Numbered from the stretch's first letter, positions 29,404 to 39,432 are shown. The stretch: DNA of 64,000 nt from Gammaproteobacteria bacterium (GCA_021325195.1 JAJPHQ010000037.1:62001-126000); one strand, 5' to 3'. Notes: generated by a model from the sequence alone, not told the origin. Numbers and translations: made by a program.

Positions 29404-29448
29404 GGCATGGATGCCTGTCCCTTGATTTCCGTGATCATGGATGATCAC
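29404..29448 (-). repeat. two CATCCATG-centred hairpins at the 3' end of the SPFH gene
   Basis: GTGATCATCCATGATCAC and GGCATCCATGCC on minus strand; first overlaps the stop codon. Confidence 0.65.
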
Positions 29449-30311
29449 TGATACAAAGTGCCCGTGTTCAACACCGGCTGGCTGCCGCGCTCGCCGCACA
29501 GCACCACCAGCAGGTTGGACACCATCGCGGCCTTGCGTTCCTCGTCGAGCTGCACCACGCCGCGCTGGCTCAATTGATCCAACGCCATCTGCACCATGCT
29601 GACCGCGCCCTCGACGATCCGGGTGCGCGCGGCGATGATCGCGCCGGCCTGCTGGCGCTGCAGCATGGCCTGCGCGATTTCCTGCGCATAGGCGAGGTGG
29701 CTGATGCGCGCCTCGATGACTTTCACACCGGCCTTGCCGAGGCGTTCCTGGATCTCGTCGCGCAGGTGCGCGGTGATCTCGTCGCCGTGGCTGCGCAGCG
29801 AGGGCTTGGCGTCGTCGTGCGAATCGTAGGGATAGCTCTGCGCCATCTGCCGGAGCGCCGACTCGCTCTGGATGTGCACGTAATTCTCGTAGTCGTCCAC
29901 TTCGAACACGGCTTCGGCGGTATCCACCACCTGCCACACGATCACCGCGGCGATCTCGATGGGATTGCCGTCGGAATCGTTGACCTTGAGCTTGTCGGAT
30001 TCGAAATTGCGCACGCGCAGGGATACCGCGCGCCGGGCGTAGAACGGATTGGTCCAGCGCAGGCCGGTGTCGCGCGCGGTGCCGGCGTAGCGGCCGAACA
30101 GCAGCATCACCATGCCCTGGTTGGGCTGCACCTGGAAAAGGCCCTTGCAGCAGAAGGCGAGAATCACGAACGCGATCACCGCGATCGCGACGGGCGCCGG
30201 ATTCTGGTGGATGCCGCCGTACCCGAACAGCGCGATGCAGCCGATCAGCAGCAGGAAGAACACGACCGCGACCGGAATGCCGGCGAGCGAGAAAGCCCTG
30301 GTTTCATTCAT
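29445..30311 (-). CDS. SPFH/band 7 domain protein
   Basis: [67 protein letters not shown]. Confidence 0.92.
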   Translation of the reverse strand: MNETRAFSLAGIPVAVVFFLLLIGCIALFGYGGIHQNPAPVAIAVIAFVILAFCCKGLFQVQPNQGMVMLLFGRYAGTARDTGLRWTNPFYARRAVSLRVRNFESDKLKVNDSDGNPIEIAAVIVWQVVDTAEAVFEVDDYENYVHIQSESALRQMAQSYPYDSHDDAKPSLRSHGDEITAHLRDEIQERLGKAGVKVIEARISHLAYAQEIAQAMLQRQQAGAIIAARTRIVEGAVSMVQMALDQLSQRGVVQLDEERKAAMVSNLLVVLCGERGSQPVLNTGTLYQ

Positions 30312-30375
30312 GGCACACTCCCGTTGATCAGGCAAAAAGATATCACAATGATATCGTGCATGCAACGGGCGACGG

Positions 30376-30915
30376 TCAGTCTTCGGCGGCGGCTGGCGGC
30401 AGCATCCGGCGCAGCGCGTCGTCGCGTCGGACGTAGTGGTGATACAGGCCGATCGCGGCGTGGGCGATCGCCAGATACATCAATGTGTTGCCGAGGGTTT
30501 CGTGGAGGTCTTCGAGACGGTGCGAGCAGCCGCGGTCGGGTGCCGGGACATGCGGCAGCGGCATCCCGAGGAAATTCCACGGCGCACCGGACCACGCCAT
30601 GCTGGCGATGCCCAGCAGCGGCGTCGCGAACAGCAGCGCGTACAACGCAAGGTGGATCAGCCTGGCCATGCTGGCCTGCCAGCCAGGTGGTGGCGGCGCG
30701 ATCGGCGGCGTGCCGCCGCGCAGCCGCGCGATCAGGCGCGGCAGCATCAGCACCAGCACGGCCATTCCGAACTGCATGTGCGCCCACTTGATGCCGCCGC
30801 GCAGCTCGCGGGGGAACCCGCCGCGGGTCTCGATCAGGAGCAGCGCGCACGCGACCAGCACGAAAATCAGCCAGTGCAGGCGGCGCGTCCACGGTGAATA
30901 ACGGGGGTCGGACAT
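30376..30915 (-). CDS. cytochrome b561 family protein
   Basis: YSPWTRRLHWLIF...LHETLGNTLMYLAIAHAAIGLYHHYVRRD. Confidence 0.9.
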   Translation of the reverse strand: MSDPRYSPWTRRLHWLIFVLVACALLLIETRGGFPRELRGGIKWAHMQFGMAVLVLMLPRLIARLRGGTPPIAPPPPGWQASMARLIHLALYALLFATPLLGIASMAWSGAPWNFLGMPLPHVPAPDRGCSHRLEDLHETLGNTLMYLAIAHAAIGLYHHYVRRDDALRRMLPPAAAED

Positions 30916-31033
30916 GCAGGTGACCGTCGCGGTGCATGCGTCGCGCATGTTACCGGACGCGCCCGCGGCACAGCCGCGCCGCCGTCAGCGACGGGTTGCC
31001 GCGTCCGCCGGATGGCAACGGGTGGCAGGGCTT

Positions 31034-31513
31034 TCAGCGCTGTCCCGGGCGCCGCATGGTTTCCTGCGAGGACACCGCGCGCCATTGGCCGTCGATCCTC
31101 GCGAACACGTCGGTGAAGGGCACCTCGACGGTCCAGCCCTTGTCGCTGGAATGCACTTGGTTGATGCCGGTCGCGACCGCGGTGTCGCCCCACACGCGCA
31201 CCTCGAGATGGGTGATCACCCGGGTGGTGTTCGCGGGCACGTCCGGGTCGGCGATCAGCTCGGCCTTGCCGCGCACCTGGCCGGCCCAGTTGATGTCGCG
31301 ATAATCGTCGGCGAGGATCGTGTTCAGCGCGCTGCGGTCGCCGGTGGCGATGGCTGCCAGCCAGCGTTGTTCGAGCTGCGCGATCGCGGCCTTGTCCGCC
31401 TCGCTGCCGTCCGCGTGCGAGACGGGAGCGGCGGCAAAAGACGCCGCGCAAGGCGCCGCGGCGAGCAGAAAAAGCAGCGCCGCACGGTGCATCCGGAAAC
31501 CGGTCATGGCCAT
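31034..31513 (-). CDS. secreted SnoaL/DUF4440-type nuclear transport factor 2-like protein
   Basis: AAIAQLEQRWLAAIATGDRSALNTILADDYRDINWAG. Confidence 0.82.
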   Translation of the reverse strand: MAMTGFRMHRAALLFLLAAAPCAASFAAAPVSHADGSEADKAAIAQLEQRWLAAIATGDRSALNTILADDYRDINWAGQVRGKAELIADPDVPANTTRVITHLEVRVWGDTAVATGINQVHSSDKGWTVEVPFTDVFARIDGQWRAVSSQETMRRPGQR

Positions 31514-32244
31514 TCGTCCTGTGGCGGCCGCGTGGCCGCGATGGGTCCCCAGCCCTGCGGGCCCAGCACCTGCAGGCCCCGGAAGCGCGACTTGTAGCCC
31601 ATCTTGGGGTGGTTGGCGATCCAGTAGCCGAGGTACAGGTGCTGCAGGTGGCGTTCGCGGGCCAGTTCGATCTGGCGCAGGATTGCGTAGGTGCCGAGGC
31701 TGCGCCTGGGCAGGTCGGGATCGAAGAAGGTGTAGACCACCGACAGTCCGGTGGCACACACGTCGGTCACCGCCAGCGCAACCAGGCGTCCCTCCAGCCG
31801 GAATTCCACGAACACGGTGGGGCTCCACGGCGCGGCCAGGAAGTGCGAGAAGTCCTCGTCGCTGGCCTCGTCCATGCCGCCGCCGCGGTGCCGCGCGTGC
31901 AGGTAGCGCGCGTAGAGGTCGTGGCGTTCGTCGGTCAGGCCGGGCGGCTGTTCGTCCATTTCAAGATCGCGGTTGCGCGCAAGGCAGCGCCGCTGGCTGC
32001 GGTCGGGAACGAACGTGGCGACGTCGATCCGGCAGGGTTCGCAGGCACGGCAGCGCGGGCAATGCGGGTGATAGACGTGACCGCCGGCGCGGCGGAAGCC
32101 GCGCCCCAGCGCCAGCGCGTACACCCGCGGCAGGTCCGGCGCGGAAGGGTCCAGTACCAGATTCTGCGCGGTGCGTGAACGGAAGTAGCCGCAGGCGTGG
32201 GGCAGGGTCTGGAACAGGCGGACGCGTTCGTTGCGCATGGCCAT
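31504..32244 (-). CDS. bpt: aspartate/glutamate leucyltransferase
   Basis: CGYFRSRTAQNLVLDP, HCPRCRACEPCRI, GYWIANHPKMGYKSRF. Confidence 0.93.
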   Translation of the reverse strand: MAMRNERVRLFQTLPHACGYFRSRTAQNLVLDPSAPDLPRVYALALGRGFRRAGGHVYHPHCPRCRACEPCRIDVATFVPDRSQRRCLARNRDLEMDEQPPGLTDERHDLYARYLHARHRGGGMDEASDEDFSHFLAAPWSPTVFVEFRLEGRLVALAVTDVCATGLSVVYTFFDPDLPRRSLGTYAILRQIELARERHLQHLYLGYWIANHPKMGYKSRFRGLQVLGPQGWGPIAATRPPQDEWP

Positions 32245-32249
32245 GGCGG

Positions 32250-32648
32250 CTATCCGTGGCCGAAGAACAGGGCCACGGTGTAAACCATGATCGCGACCAC
32301 CACCGCCACCAGCACCAGCAGCCGCACGCGCATGGCGATGCGCAGGTGCCGGTTGCGCCCTGCCGCGGGCGGATTGCGTGCCGCCGCCAGTTCGTCGGCA
32401 AAGCGCGTGGCGGGTTCGATGCCGATCTCGCGCATGATCATGCGCGCGCGGGTGTGATCGTTGGCGCGCGTGATCCACACCGCCGGCCAGCTTTCGCTGC
32501 TGCCGGGCCGGGCGTAGGAAAACCGGCTGTAGCTCGAGCGCTCGTAAACGCGGCGGTTGGTGACCTTGGTGGCGATGCCATGCTCGGCCATCAGGGCCAC
32601 CACGCGCTCGATGTTTTCCATGCGTGGCGAGGCGTAGATCCGGCGCAT
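32250..32648 (-). CDS. DUF2007-like protein with C-terminal TM
   Basis: MRRIYASPRMENIERVVALMAEHGIATKVTN. Confidence 0.7.
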   Translation of the reverse strand: MRRIYASPRMENIERVVALMAEHGIATKVTNRRVYERSSYSRFSYARPGSSESWPAVWITRANDHTRARMIMREIGIEPATRFADELAAARNPPAAGRNRHLRIAMRVRLLVLVAVVVAIMVYTVALFFGHG

Positions 32649-32667
32649 GCAATAAGTCTAATGAACT

Positions 32668-33540
32668 TCAGCCGCCGTGGCGCAACCGGATCAGGCCTTC
32701 CTGGGCGGTCGAGGCGACCAGCCTGCCGTCGCGACGGAAGATCTGGCCGCGCACCAGGCCGCGCGCGCCCTGCGCGGTGGGACTGTCGCAGGCATACAGC
32801 AGCCACTCGTCGGTGCGGAACGGTCGGTGGAACCACAGCGCGTGATCCAGGCTGGCCATCTGCAGGTCGGGCGTGAGATACGACACCCCGTGCGGCAGCA
32901 GGGCGGTGCCGATGAAGTGGTAGTCCGAGGCGTAGGCCAGCAGCGCGCGGTGCAGCGCGGGTGGCGCGTGGTCGATGTTCTCGGCCAGCCGGAACCAGAT
33001 GTGCTGGTACGGCGGACGCTTGGCGGGATTCAGCTCGTCGCGGGGCCGCACGAAACGGTACTGGAACGGCCCGTCGGTGCTCAGCCAGCGTTGCAGTTTG
33101 GGCGGCAGTTTCGCCAGTTCCTCGACAGGCAGCGAGTGCGGCGGCGGCAGGTCTTCCGGCATCGGCACTTCGGGCATGCCGGTCTGGTGTTCGAAACCGG
33201 ATTCCCCGATCTGGAACGAGATCGCCGCGTTCAGGATCGGCTGGCCGTGCTGGCTCGCCACCACCCGCCGCACCGAAAAGCTGTGCCCGTCGCGTGCGCG
33301 TTCCACCGAATACACGATCGGCTTCTCGACGTCGCCCGCGCGCAGGAAATAGGCATGCAGCGAGTGCGCGCCGCGCGCTGGATCGACCGTCTGCTGTGCG
33401 GCCGACAGCGCCTGGCCCAGCACCTGGCCGCCGAACACGTAGCGCGTGCCGATGTCGCGGCTCTCGCCCCGGAACAGGTTGTCCTCCAGCCGTTCCAGTT
33501 GCAGCAGTTCGATCAATTCGGCGACACGGGGCTGGCTCAT
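32668..33540 (-). CDS. tesB: acyl-CoA thioesterase II
   Basis: FRGESRDIGTRYVFGGQVLGQAL...HSLHAYFLRAGD. Confidence 0.94.
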   Translation of the reverse strand: MSQPRVAELIELLQLERLEDNLFRGESRDIGTRYVFGGQVLGQALSAAQQTVDPARGAHSLHAYFLRAGDVEKPIVYSVERARDGHSFSVRRVVASQHGQPILNAAISFQIGESGFEHQTGMPEVPMPEDLPPPHSLPVEELAKLPPKLQRWLSTDGPFQYRFVRPRDELNPAKRPPYQHIWFRLAENIDHAPPALHRALLAYASDYHFIGTALLPHGVSYLTPDLQMASLDHALWFHRPFRTDEWLLYACDSPTAQGARGLVRGQIFRRDGRLVASTAQEGLIRLRHGG

Positions 33541-33627
33541 GCGGAAGGCGGGGCAAGAAGAACGCGCGATTTTATCGTGGAAGCCCGCGCGCATGCGAAC
33601 CCGGATCGGCCGCCCGTGCGCGGGCTG

Positions 33628-34185
33628 CTACCCCCGCCGCAGGCTGCACCCGCGCATCACCCGATCCCACGGGAACATCGGACCGGGGTCGAGCTTGCGG
33701 CGCACCTGTATCGATGCGTTGTCACTGGCCGGCACCGTGCCGGTGTCGAGATCCTCGTGCCCCGCGATCGCGCGCAGGTTCGGCAGTGCCGTGCGCAAAT
33801 GCGAAAGCAATGCCAGCAGCGCGTCGATCTGCGCGTCGGAGTAGGGTTCGGCCATCGTCTGCCGGCGCGAATCGAACCAGTCGGGGAAACGTCCGCTGTT
33901 GACCAGTTCGATGCCGATCGAATGTCCGTTGTGGCCGCGCACGTGGTGCGCGACGCGGTCATCCGGCACGTAGCGCACGATGGCGCCGTCGCGATCGATG
34001 TAGTAATGCCCGCTGTTGCCGGTGCCGTCCGCGTGCCGGATGCGCTCGCCGTATCCGCGCGCCGTTGCCAGATCCGGCAGTTCGGTGCAGTGGATCACCA
34101 CCAGGTCGATGTCTGTCGGTGCACGAGGTTGCAGCCGTTCGACGTAAGGCAGAAATTCGTCGCGAATCGGAATGGACATTTCCAT
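33628..34185 (-). CDS. N-acetylmuramoyl-L-alanine amidase (AmpD/amidase_2-like)
   Basis: VVIHCTELPD...NSGHYYIDRDGAIVRYVPDDRVAHHVRGHNGHSIGIELVN. Confidence 0.92.
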   Translation of the reverse strand: MEMSIPIRDEFLPYVERLQPRAPTDIDLVVIHCTELPDLATARGYGERIRHADGTGNSGHYYIDRDGAIVRYVPDDRVAHHVRGHNGHSIGIELVNSGRFPDWFDSRRQTMAEPYSDAQIDALLALLSHLRTALPNLRAIAGHEDLDTGTVPASDNASIQVRRKLDPGPMFPWDRVMRGCSLRRG

Positions 34186-34237
34186 GGCGACAGTATTGCA
34201 TGAAAGCGCAAGTACGTGGCCGTGCCTGTTACGCTTT

Positions 34238-34270
34238 CTCCCGTCTCCCGTCTCCCGTCTCCCGTCTCCG
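34238..34270 (+). repeat. heptanucleotide tandem repeat (CTCCCGT)x4.7
   Basis: 33 bp ending 4 bp before the ATG at 34275. Confidence 0.95.
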
Positions 34271-34274
34271 AACC

Positions 34275-34796
34275 ATGCAAGGCACCGTCATCCTTTCGCA
34301 CGGCACCGACAGCGGCCCCGACGCGACCAAGGTGAGTGCGCTGGCAAGGCTCGCCGAATCGATGGGCTGGCGCACGCAGCGCCCGGATTTCCGCGAGGAC
34401 GACAAGCTGGGCTACGCCGGCTCGGTGCCGCCGCGGGTGGCGCGGCTGGTCGCCGCCGCGCGCGGGGCCACGCGCCCGCTGGTGCTGGCGGGTTCCAGCA
34501 TGGGCGCGTTCGTGTCGGGACTGGCGTCGCTGGAAGTGCCTTGCGACGCGCTGTTCCTGATCGCATTGCCGGTCGCGATCCCGCGTTATTCCGGACGCTT
34601 CGACATGGCGCGCACGGTGCGCGCGATGCTGGTGCACGGCTGGCGCGACGAGCTGTGTCCGCCGGTGGCCACGCTGGCCTTCGCGCGCGAACGCGGCATT
34701 CCGGCGCTGGTGCTGGACGACGACCATCGGCTCGCCAACCATGTGGGCGTGATCGGGCAGCAGTTCGGGCTGTTTCTGGAATCGTTGCCGGGATAG
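34275..34796 (+). CDS. alpha/beta hydrolase
   Basis: GTVILSHGTDSGPDATKVSALA...LVLAGSSMGAFVSGLAS. Confidence 0.88.
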   Translation: MQGTVILSHGTDSGPDATKVSALARLAESMGWRTQRPDFREDDKLGYAGSVPPRVARLVAAARGATRPLVLAGSSMGAFVSGLASLEVPCDALFLIALPVAIPRYSGRFDMARTVRAMLVHGWRDELCPPVATLAFARERGIPALVLDDDHRLANHVGVIGQQFGLFLESLPG

Positions 34797-34803
34797 CAGG
34801 ACG

Positions 34804-37014
34804 ATGCGCCTTTTCGCCACCTGCCCCAAGGGCCTGGAATACCTGCTGCGCGATGAATTGATCGCGCTGGGCGCGGACGCGCACGAAATGCTGGCCGGCG
34901 TGCGTTTCGAGGGTGAACTCGGGACCGCCTACCGCGCCTGCCTGGAATCGCGCCTCGCCAGCCGGGTGCTGTTGCCGCTGGCGGAGTTCGAAGCGCCGGA
35001 CGCCGACGCGTTGTACGAAGGCGTGCGCGCGATCGACTGGTCGGGACACGTCGCGCCCGATGCGACCATCGCGATCGACGCCACGGGCAGCAGCGGCACG
35101 CTCACGCATTCGGGCTTCGCGGCGCAGAAGGTCAAGGATGCGATCGCGGACCAGTGCCGCGAACGTTCCGGCGTGCGGCCGGACGTGCAGCCGGAACGCC
35201 CCGCGCTGCGGTTGAACCTGCGCCTGCACCGCGGCCGCGCCACGCTGTCGATCGACCTGTCCGGCGAGCCGCTGCACCGGCGCGGCTGGCGGCGCGAGCA
35301 GGGCGAGGCACCGCTCAAGGAAAACCTGGCCTGCGCGATGCTGCTGCGTGCGCGCTGGCCGGAGATCCACGCGCAAGGCGGCGCACTGTTCAATCCCATG
35401 TGCGGGTCCGGCACGCTGCTGATCGAAGGCGCGTGGATGGCCGCCGACGTGGCGCCCGGCCTGCAGCGCGACTACTTCGGTTTCCTGGGCTGGCGCGGTC
35501 ACGACCAGGCGCTGTGGCAGCGGCTGCGCGACGAGGCGCGCGAGCGCGCGCTGACGGGTCTGCGCGGCTTGCGGCCCTGCTTCCTCGGCAGCGACCACGA
35601 TGCGCGGATGCTCGCGATCGCGACGCACAACCTGCAAACCGCGGGCGTGGCCGGATTCGTCTCGCTGCAGAAACACGACATCGCGCACCTGCAGCGTCCG
35701 CGCGAATTCGCCACCGGGCTGGTGATCAGCAATCCGCCCTACGGCGAGCGCATGGGCGATCGGCAAACCCTGCCGGAACTCTACCGGGTCTTCGGCGAAC
35801 GCCTGCGCCAGGACTTCGCGGGCTGGAGCGCGGCGGTGCTGACTTCCGGGCCGGAACTGGAGCGCGCGCTGGGCTTGCACGCGGACAAGCGTTACGTGCT
35901 CTACAACGGCGCGATCGAATGCGCGTTGGCGGTGTTCGATATCCGCTCCGCGGGCGAAATGCATCCGCCGCAACCGCTGCCGGCCGGCGCGGAAATGGTC
36001 GCGAACCGGATCCGCAAGAACCTGCGGCATCTCAGGAAATACCTCGCGCGCGAACGGATCGAATGCTTCCGTGCCTACGACGCCGACCTGCCGGAATACG
36101 CCGCGGCGATCGACGTGTACCGCGGCGTCCCGGCCGATGCCGCAACGCCCCCGCCCGGCCGTCCGCGACGGGAAGACGGCGTTGCGCCGCCGCAGACGTG
36201 GCTGCACGTCCAGGAATACGCGCCGCCCGCCAGCATCGATCCCGCCGCTGCCCGCATACGCCTGCACGACCTGCTGCGCGCGGCGCGCGAGGTGTTCGGG
36301 GTGCCGCGCGAACGCGTGGTGCTGAAGACCCGCGCCCGCGGCAGGGGCGGCGAGAAATACGGGCGCCTTGCCGCGCGCGAACAGTACCTGGTGGTGGAAG
36401 AGGGCGGCCTGCGGTTTCTGGTCAACCTGCATGACCGGATCGACACCGGCCTGTTCCTCGATCACCGGCTGGTGCGCGCGCGGCTGCGCGGACTGGCCGG
36501 GGGCCGCGACTGCCTGAACCTGTTTGCCTACACCGGCGCCGCCAGCGTGTATGCCGCGGCCGGCGGCGCGCGCGGCACCACCAGCGTCGATCTGTCGCCG
36601 GTGTATCTGGAATGGGCCTCGCGCAATCTGGCGTTGAACGGATTCAGCAGCGCCTCGCATCGTCTGGTGCAGGCCGACGCGATGACTTTCCTGCAATCGG
36701 ATCGCTCCCGCTACGGCCTGATCTACGTCGATCCACCCACGTTTTCCAATTCCAAGCGCGCCGGCGATTTCGATGTGCAACGCGATCACGTGGCGTTGCT
36801 GCGCGCTTGCGCGCGCCGGTTGAACGAAGACGGCGTGATCGTGTTCTCCAACAACTACCGCCGCTTCCGGCTGGATGCCGATGCGCTGGATCCGGATTTC
36901 ATGATCGAGGACATCGGCCGTGCCGGCATTCCACCCGACTTCGCGCGTCGGCCGCGCATCCACGGCTGCTGGCTTCTCCGCCTGCGACTCCGTCCCGGAA
37001 TTCCGCTCCCCTGA
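34804..37014 (+). CDS. rlmL: bifunctional 23S rRNA methyltransferase RlmK/RlmL
   Basis: 736 aa; THUMP region, NPMCGSGTLLIEGA, ISNPPYGERMG, NLFAYTGAASVYAA, IYVDPPTFSNSKR. Confidence 0.95.
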   Translation: MRLFATCPKGLEYLLRDELIALGADAHEMLAGVRFEGELGTAYRACLESRLASRVLLPLAEFEAPDADALYEGVRAIDWSGHVAPDATIAIDATGSSGTLTHSGFAAQKVKDAIADQCRERSGVRPDVQPERPALRLNLRLHRGRATLSIDLSGEPLHRRGWRREQGEAPLKENLACAMLLRARWPEIHAQGGALFNPMCGSGTLLIEGAWMAADVAPGLQRDYFGFLGWRGHDQALWQRLRDEARERALTGLRGLRPCFLGSDHDARMLAIATHNLQTAGVAGFVSLQKHDIAHLQRPREFATGLVISNPPYGERMGDRQTLPELYRVFGERLRQDFAGWSAAVLTSGPELERALGLHADKRYVLYNGAIECALAVFDIRSAGEMHPPQPLPAGAEMVANRIRKNLRHLRKYLARERIECFRAYDADLPEYAAAIDVYRGVPADAATPPPGRPRREDGVAPPQTWLHVQEYAPPASIDPAAARIRLHDLLRAAREVFGVPRERVVLKTRARGRGGEKYGRLAAREQYLVVEEGGLRFLVNLHDRIDTGLFLDHRLVRARLRGLAGGRDCLNLFAYTGAASVYAAAGGARGTTSVDLSPVYLEWASRNLALNGFSSASHRLVQADAMTFLQSDRSRYGLIYVDPPTFSNSKRAGDFDVQRDHVALLRACARRLNEDGVIVFSNNYRRFRLDADALDPDFMIEDIGRAGIPPDFARRPRIHGCWLLRLRLRPGIPLP

Positions 37015-37098
37015 GTCGGCGATGGATGCAGCGCGAAACGATGGGGTGATGGGGCCAGGGGACAGTTGAAACGTCGCGTCCGGAGGCATCGGCACCGG

Positions 37099-37127
37099 CT
37101 GAAACGTCCGCTGACGGGACGTTTCAG
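37099..37127. repeat. inverted repeat CTGAAACGTCC-7nt-GGACGTTTCAG
   Basis: perfect 11-bp stem upstream of the 37188 ORF. Confidence 0.55.
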
Positions 37128-37187
37128 GAGTGATTCAGTGCCGGAGCGCGAGCATGCCCAAGGCAGGTTGCAGCATCGGAGGGTGTC

Positions 37188-37562
37188 ATGAAACTCCGCG
37201 TTCTCGTTCGGCGTGCGACCCTGTTCGCGGCGCTGGCGCTGGCCATGGCAGCGGTCGCGCCGACGGCGTTCGCGCGCGTGCACGTCGGCATCGGCATCGG
37301 TTTCTACGGGCCGGGTTACAGCGTCGGCATCAGCAGCGGCTGCTGGGGTTGCGGGTACTGGGCCGCGGCGCCGGTGTACTACGTGCCGCCGCCCGTGTAC
37401 TACGCCCCCGCGTATTACGGTCCGGTGTACTACCCGGCCTATCCGGTCTACTACGGATACGTGCACGCGTATCCGGTCTATCGCGGCTACTACTACCGCG
37501 GTCACCACGATTACCGTGGCGGCTACTACCGCCACGGTGGTGACTGGCATCACGGCCACTGA
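37188..37562 (+). CDS. secreted Tyr/Gly/His-rich repeat protein
   Basis: signal peptide then YYVPPPVYYAPAYYGPVYYPAYPVYYGY... Confidence 0.65.
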   Translation: MKLRVLVRRATLFAALALAMAAVAPTAFARVHVGIGIGFYGPGYSVGISSGCWGCGYWAAAPVYYVPPPVYYAPAYYGPVYYPAYPVYYGYVHAYPVYRGYYYRGHHDYRGGYYRHGGDWHHGH

Positions 37563-37648
37563 CGGATGACGGCCCGGACGCCGCCGCTCCGTCACCGCGA
37601 CGAGGCGCGCTTGCGTTTTCCTAATCCCGGCTGTGCTACAACGCGCCG

Positions 37649-38281
37649 GTGAGCCGTCTTCCGCCCAGTCCCTGGCACAACGACGCCGGCGAAGCCGCCG
37701 TCGATGCCAACCCGCTGCTGACCTTCCTCAGGCAGTGGCTGCGCAATCCCGTGCAGATGGCGGCGGTTTCGCCCTCGGGACGCGAGCTGGCGCAGCGCAT
37801 GGTCGAACAGTTGCCGCCCGGCGCGCAGCGGGTGATCGAGATCGGCGCCGGTACCGGGGTGTTCACGCGCGCACTGCTGGAGCACGGGATCGATCCCGCG
37901 AAGCTGCTGGTGATCGAGGTCAACCCAGAGCTGTCGCGCTTTCTGCACGAGCGCTTTCCGGACGTGCGGATCGCCTGCGCCGATGCGCGCCGGCTGCGCG
38001 ACGTCGCGGCTGAAAACGGCATGCTGGCCGGGGACCAACGCGCCGACGCCGTGATCAGCGGTCTCGGGCTGCTGATGATGCCGCGTTCGCTGCAACGCGA
38101 AATCCTGGGCGCGGCGTTTTCGGTGCTGGGCAAGGGCGGCCGCTTCATCCAGTTCAGTTACGGGCCCGTCAGTCCGGTGCCGCGAAGCCTGCTGGAGGAA
38201 CTGGGGTTGTCGGTGCGCAGGACCGCGACCGCCTGGCGCAACGTTCCGCCCGCCAACGTGTTCGTCTATCAAAGGGATTGA
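37649..38281 (+). CDS. class I SAM-dependent methyltransferase (phospholipid N-methyltransferase-like)
   Basis: FLRQWLRNPVQMAAVSPSGRELAQRM...VIEIGAGTGVFTRALLEHG. Confidence 0.88.
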   Translation: MSRLPPSPWHNDAGEAAVDANPLLTFLRQWLRNPVQMAAVSPSGRELAQRMVEQLPPGAQRVIEIGAGTGVFTRALLEHGIDPAKLLVIEVNPELSRFLHERFPDVRIACADARRLRDVAAENGMLAGDQRADAVISGLGLLMMPRSLQREILGAAFSVLGKGGRFIQFSYGPVSPVPRSLLEELGLSVRRTATAWRNVPPANVFVYQRD

Positions 38282-38282
38282 T

Positions 38283-38314
38283 GCGCCATCCGGGCACGCG
38301 AAAGCGGATGGCGC
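38283..38314. terminator. hairpin between convergent genes
   Basis: GCGCCATCCG-12nt-CGGATGGCGC. Confidence 0.55.
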
Positions 38315-38323
38315 GGAGCCCGC

Positions 38324-38785
38324 TCAGCCCAGTTCCAGCGCGTAATCGAGCATCCCGTCTTCGCGCACGTAGCCCAGCGATTCGTACAGCGCCTGCGCGC
38401 CGTGGTTGTCGCGGGCGGTGGAGAGCAGCAGCCGTACCGCGCCGGTTTCGAGCGCATGCCGTCGCGCGCGTTGCATCAATGCGCGCGCCACGCCGCGCCG
38501 GCGCGCGGCGGCGTCCACGTAAAGATCGTTGAGGATCCACAGCGGACGCGCGGATACCGACGAAAAGCAGGGATACAACTGCGTGAAGCCCAGCGCCTCG
38601 CCGCCCGCCCCGCGCGCGAGGAAGATCGCCGATTCGCCCCGCTGCAGCCTTTCCCGCAGAAAATCGCGCGCCAGCACGGGATCGGACGGCTTCCGGTAAA
38701 ACACCCGATAGGCATCGAACAGGGGTGTCAGCGTGTCGAGATCGTCAAGCGTGGCGCGGGCGATCGTGATGTCGGCGGCATTCAT
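38324..38785 (-). CDS. GNAT family N-acetyltransferase
   Basis: ITIARATLDDLDTLTPLFDAYRVFY...LYVDAAARRRGVARALMQRA. Confidence 0.92.
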   Translation of the reverse strand: MNAADITIARATLDDLDTLTPLFDAYRVFYRKPSDPVLARDFLRERLQRGESAIFLARGAGGEALGFTQLYPCFSSVSARPLWILNDLYVDAAARRRGVARALMQRARRHALETGAVRLLLSTARDNHGAQALYESLGYVREDGMLDYALELG

Positions 38786-38893
38786 GCGCGCTCCGGTCTC
38801 GTGCGTGGCAGCGCGCGATGATGGGCGGGCAGGCGCGGCCGTGCAAGCCTGCGCGGCCGCGCCGCGACGACGGTCAGCCGGCTTGCACGGCGT

Positions 38894-39292
38894 TCAATGC
38901 TGGGTTCTCACCCAGCGCTGGTACTGGGCACGCGTGACGTACTTGCCGCCACCGCTGGCATACAGGAAATCGCTGTCGAGCGGCGGGTAGGCCCTCGCCT
39001 CGACTTCGCTGATGCGTCCGTCGTGGTTGGTATCCAGCGAGGCGAACGGCGGAGGCGGTCCGTAGTTCTGCGACGCGGCGGGCATGCCCGCGCGCACGAT
39101 CAGGGTACCGTCGGGCAGCTTGTAGGTCGCGCTGGATTCCGTGCCCGGGTAGAAACCCTGGTTGCCGGTGGTCTCGGCGGTGTTCGCCTGCGCGCCGGTG
39201 TCCTGGGCCGCGAACGCGGCGGGCCCCGCGCCCAGCAGGCCCGCCAGCAGCGCGGCGGCGATGGCTGTCCGGATCGGATGGTGCTGTGTCAT
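38894..39292 (-). CDS. secreted EF-hand-like protein
   Basis: signal peptide; FASLDTNHDGRISEVEARAYPPLDSDF. Confidence 0.75.
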   Translation of the reverse strand: MTQHHPIRTAIAAALLAGLLGAGPAAFAAQDTGAQANTAETTGNQGFYPGTESSATYKLPDGTLIVRAGMPAASQNYGPPPPFASLDTNHDGRISEVEARAYPPLDSDFLYASGGGKYVTRAQYQRWVRTQH

Positions 39293-39432
39293 GACTGGAC
39301 TCCTTGCCGTGGTGCGGCGCGTGGCGCCGCGGACACCAGCATGAGACAGCGACCGGCCGCCGCGGGTTCAGGGCCGGTTGCGGACACGCCGGCTCCGATC
39401 AGCCGGCGTTCAAGTGCCGGGCGTGCCCCGGA

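Noticed and set aside
34288-37095. 935-aa minus-strand ORF opposite rlmKL (and similar long ORFs at 2304-4016, 39764-42733, 57069-59504, 14625-16592)
   Set aside because: Arg/His/Ala-rich translations with no family signature, antisense to well-supported genes; typical shadow ORFs of GC-rich DNA.
37040-37188. GGGGACAGTTGAAACGTC and 11-bp palindrome as an insertion-sequence remnant
   Set aside because: Suggestive of REP/RAYT-associated sequence but no transposase or paired ends visible; kept only as a repeat feature.
37188-37562. Tyr/Pro-rich repeat protein as a novel structural repeat or adhesin
   Set aside because: Short secreted YYxPxxYY proteins are common in proteobacteria; nothing further supports a special role.
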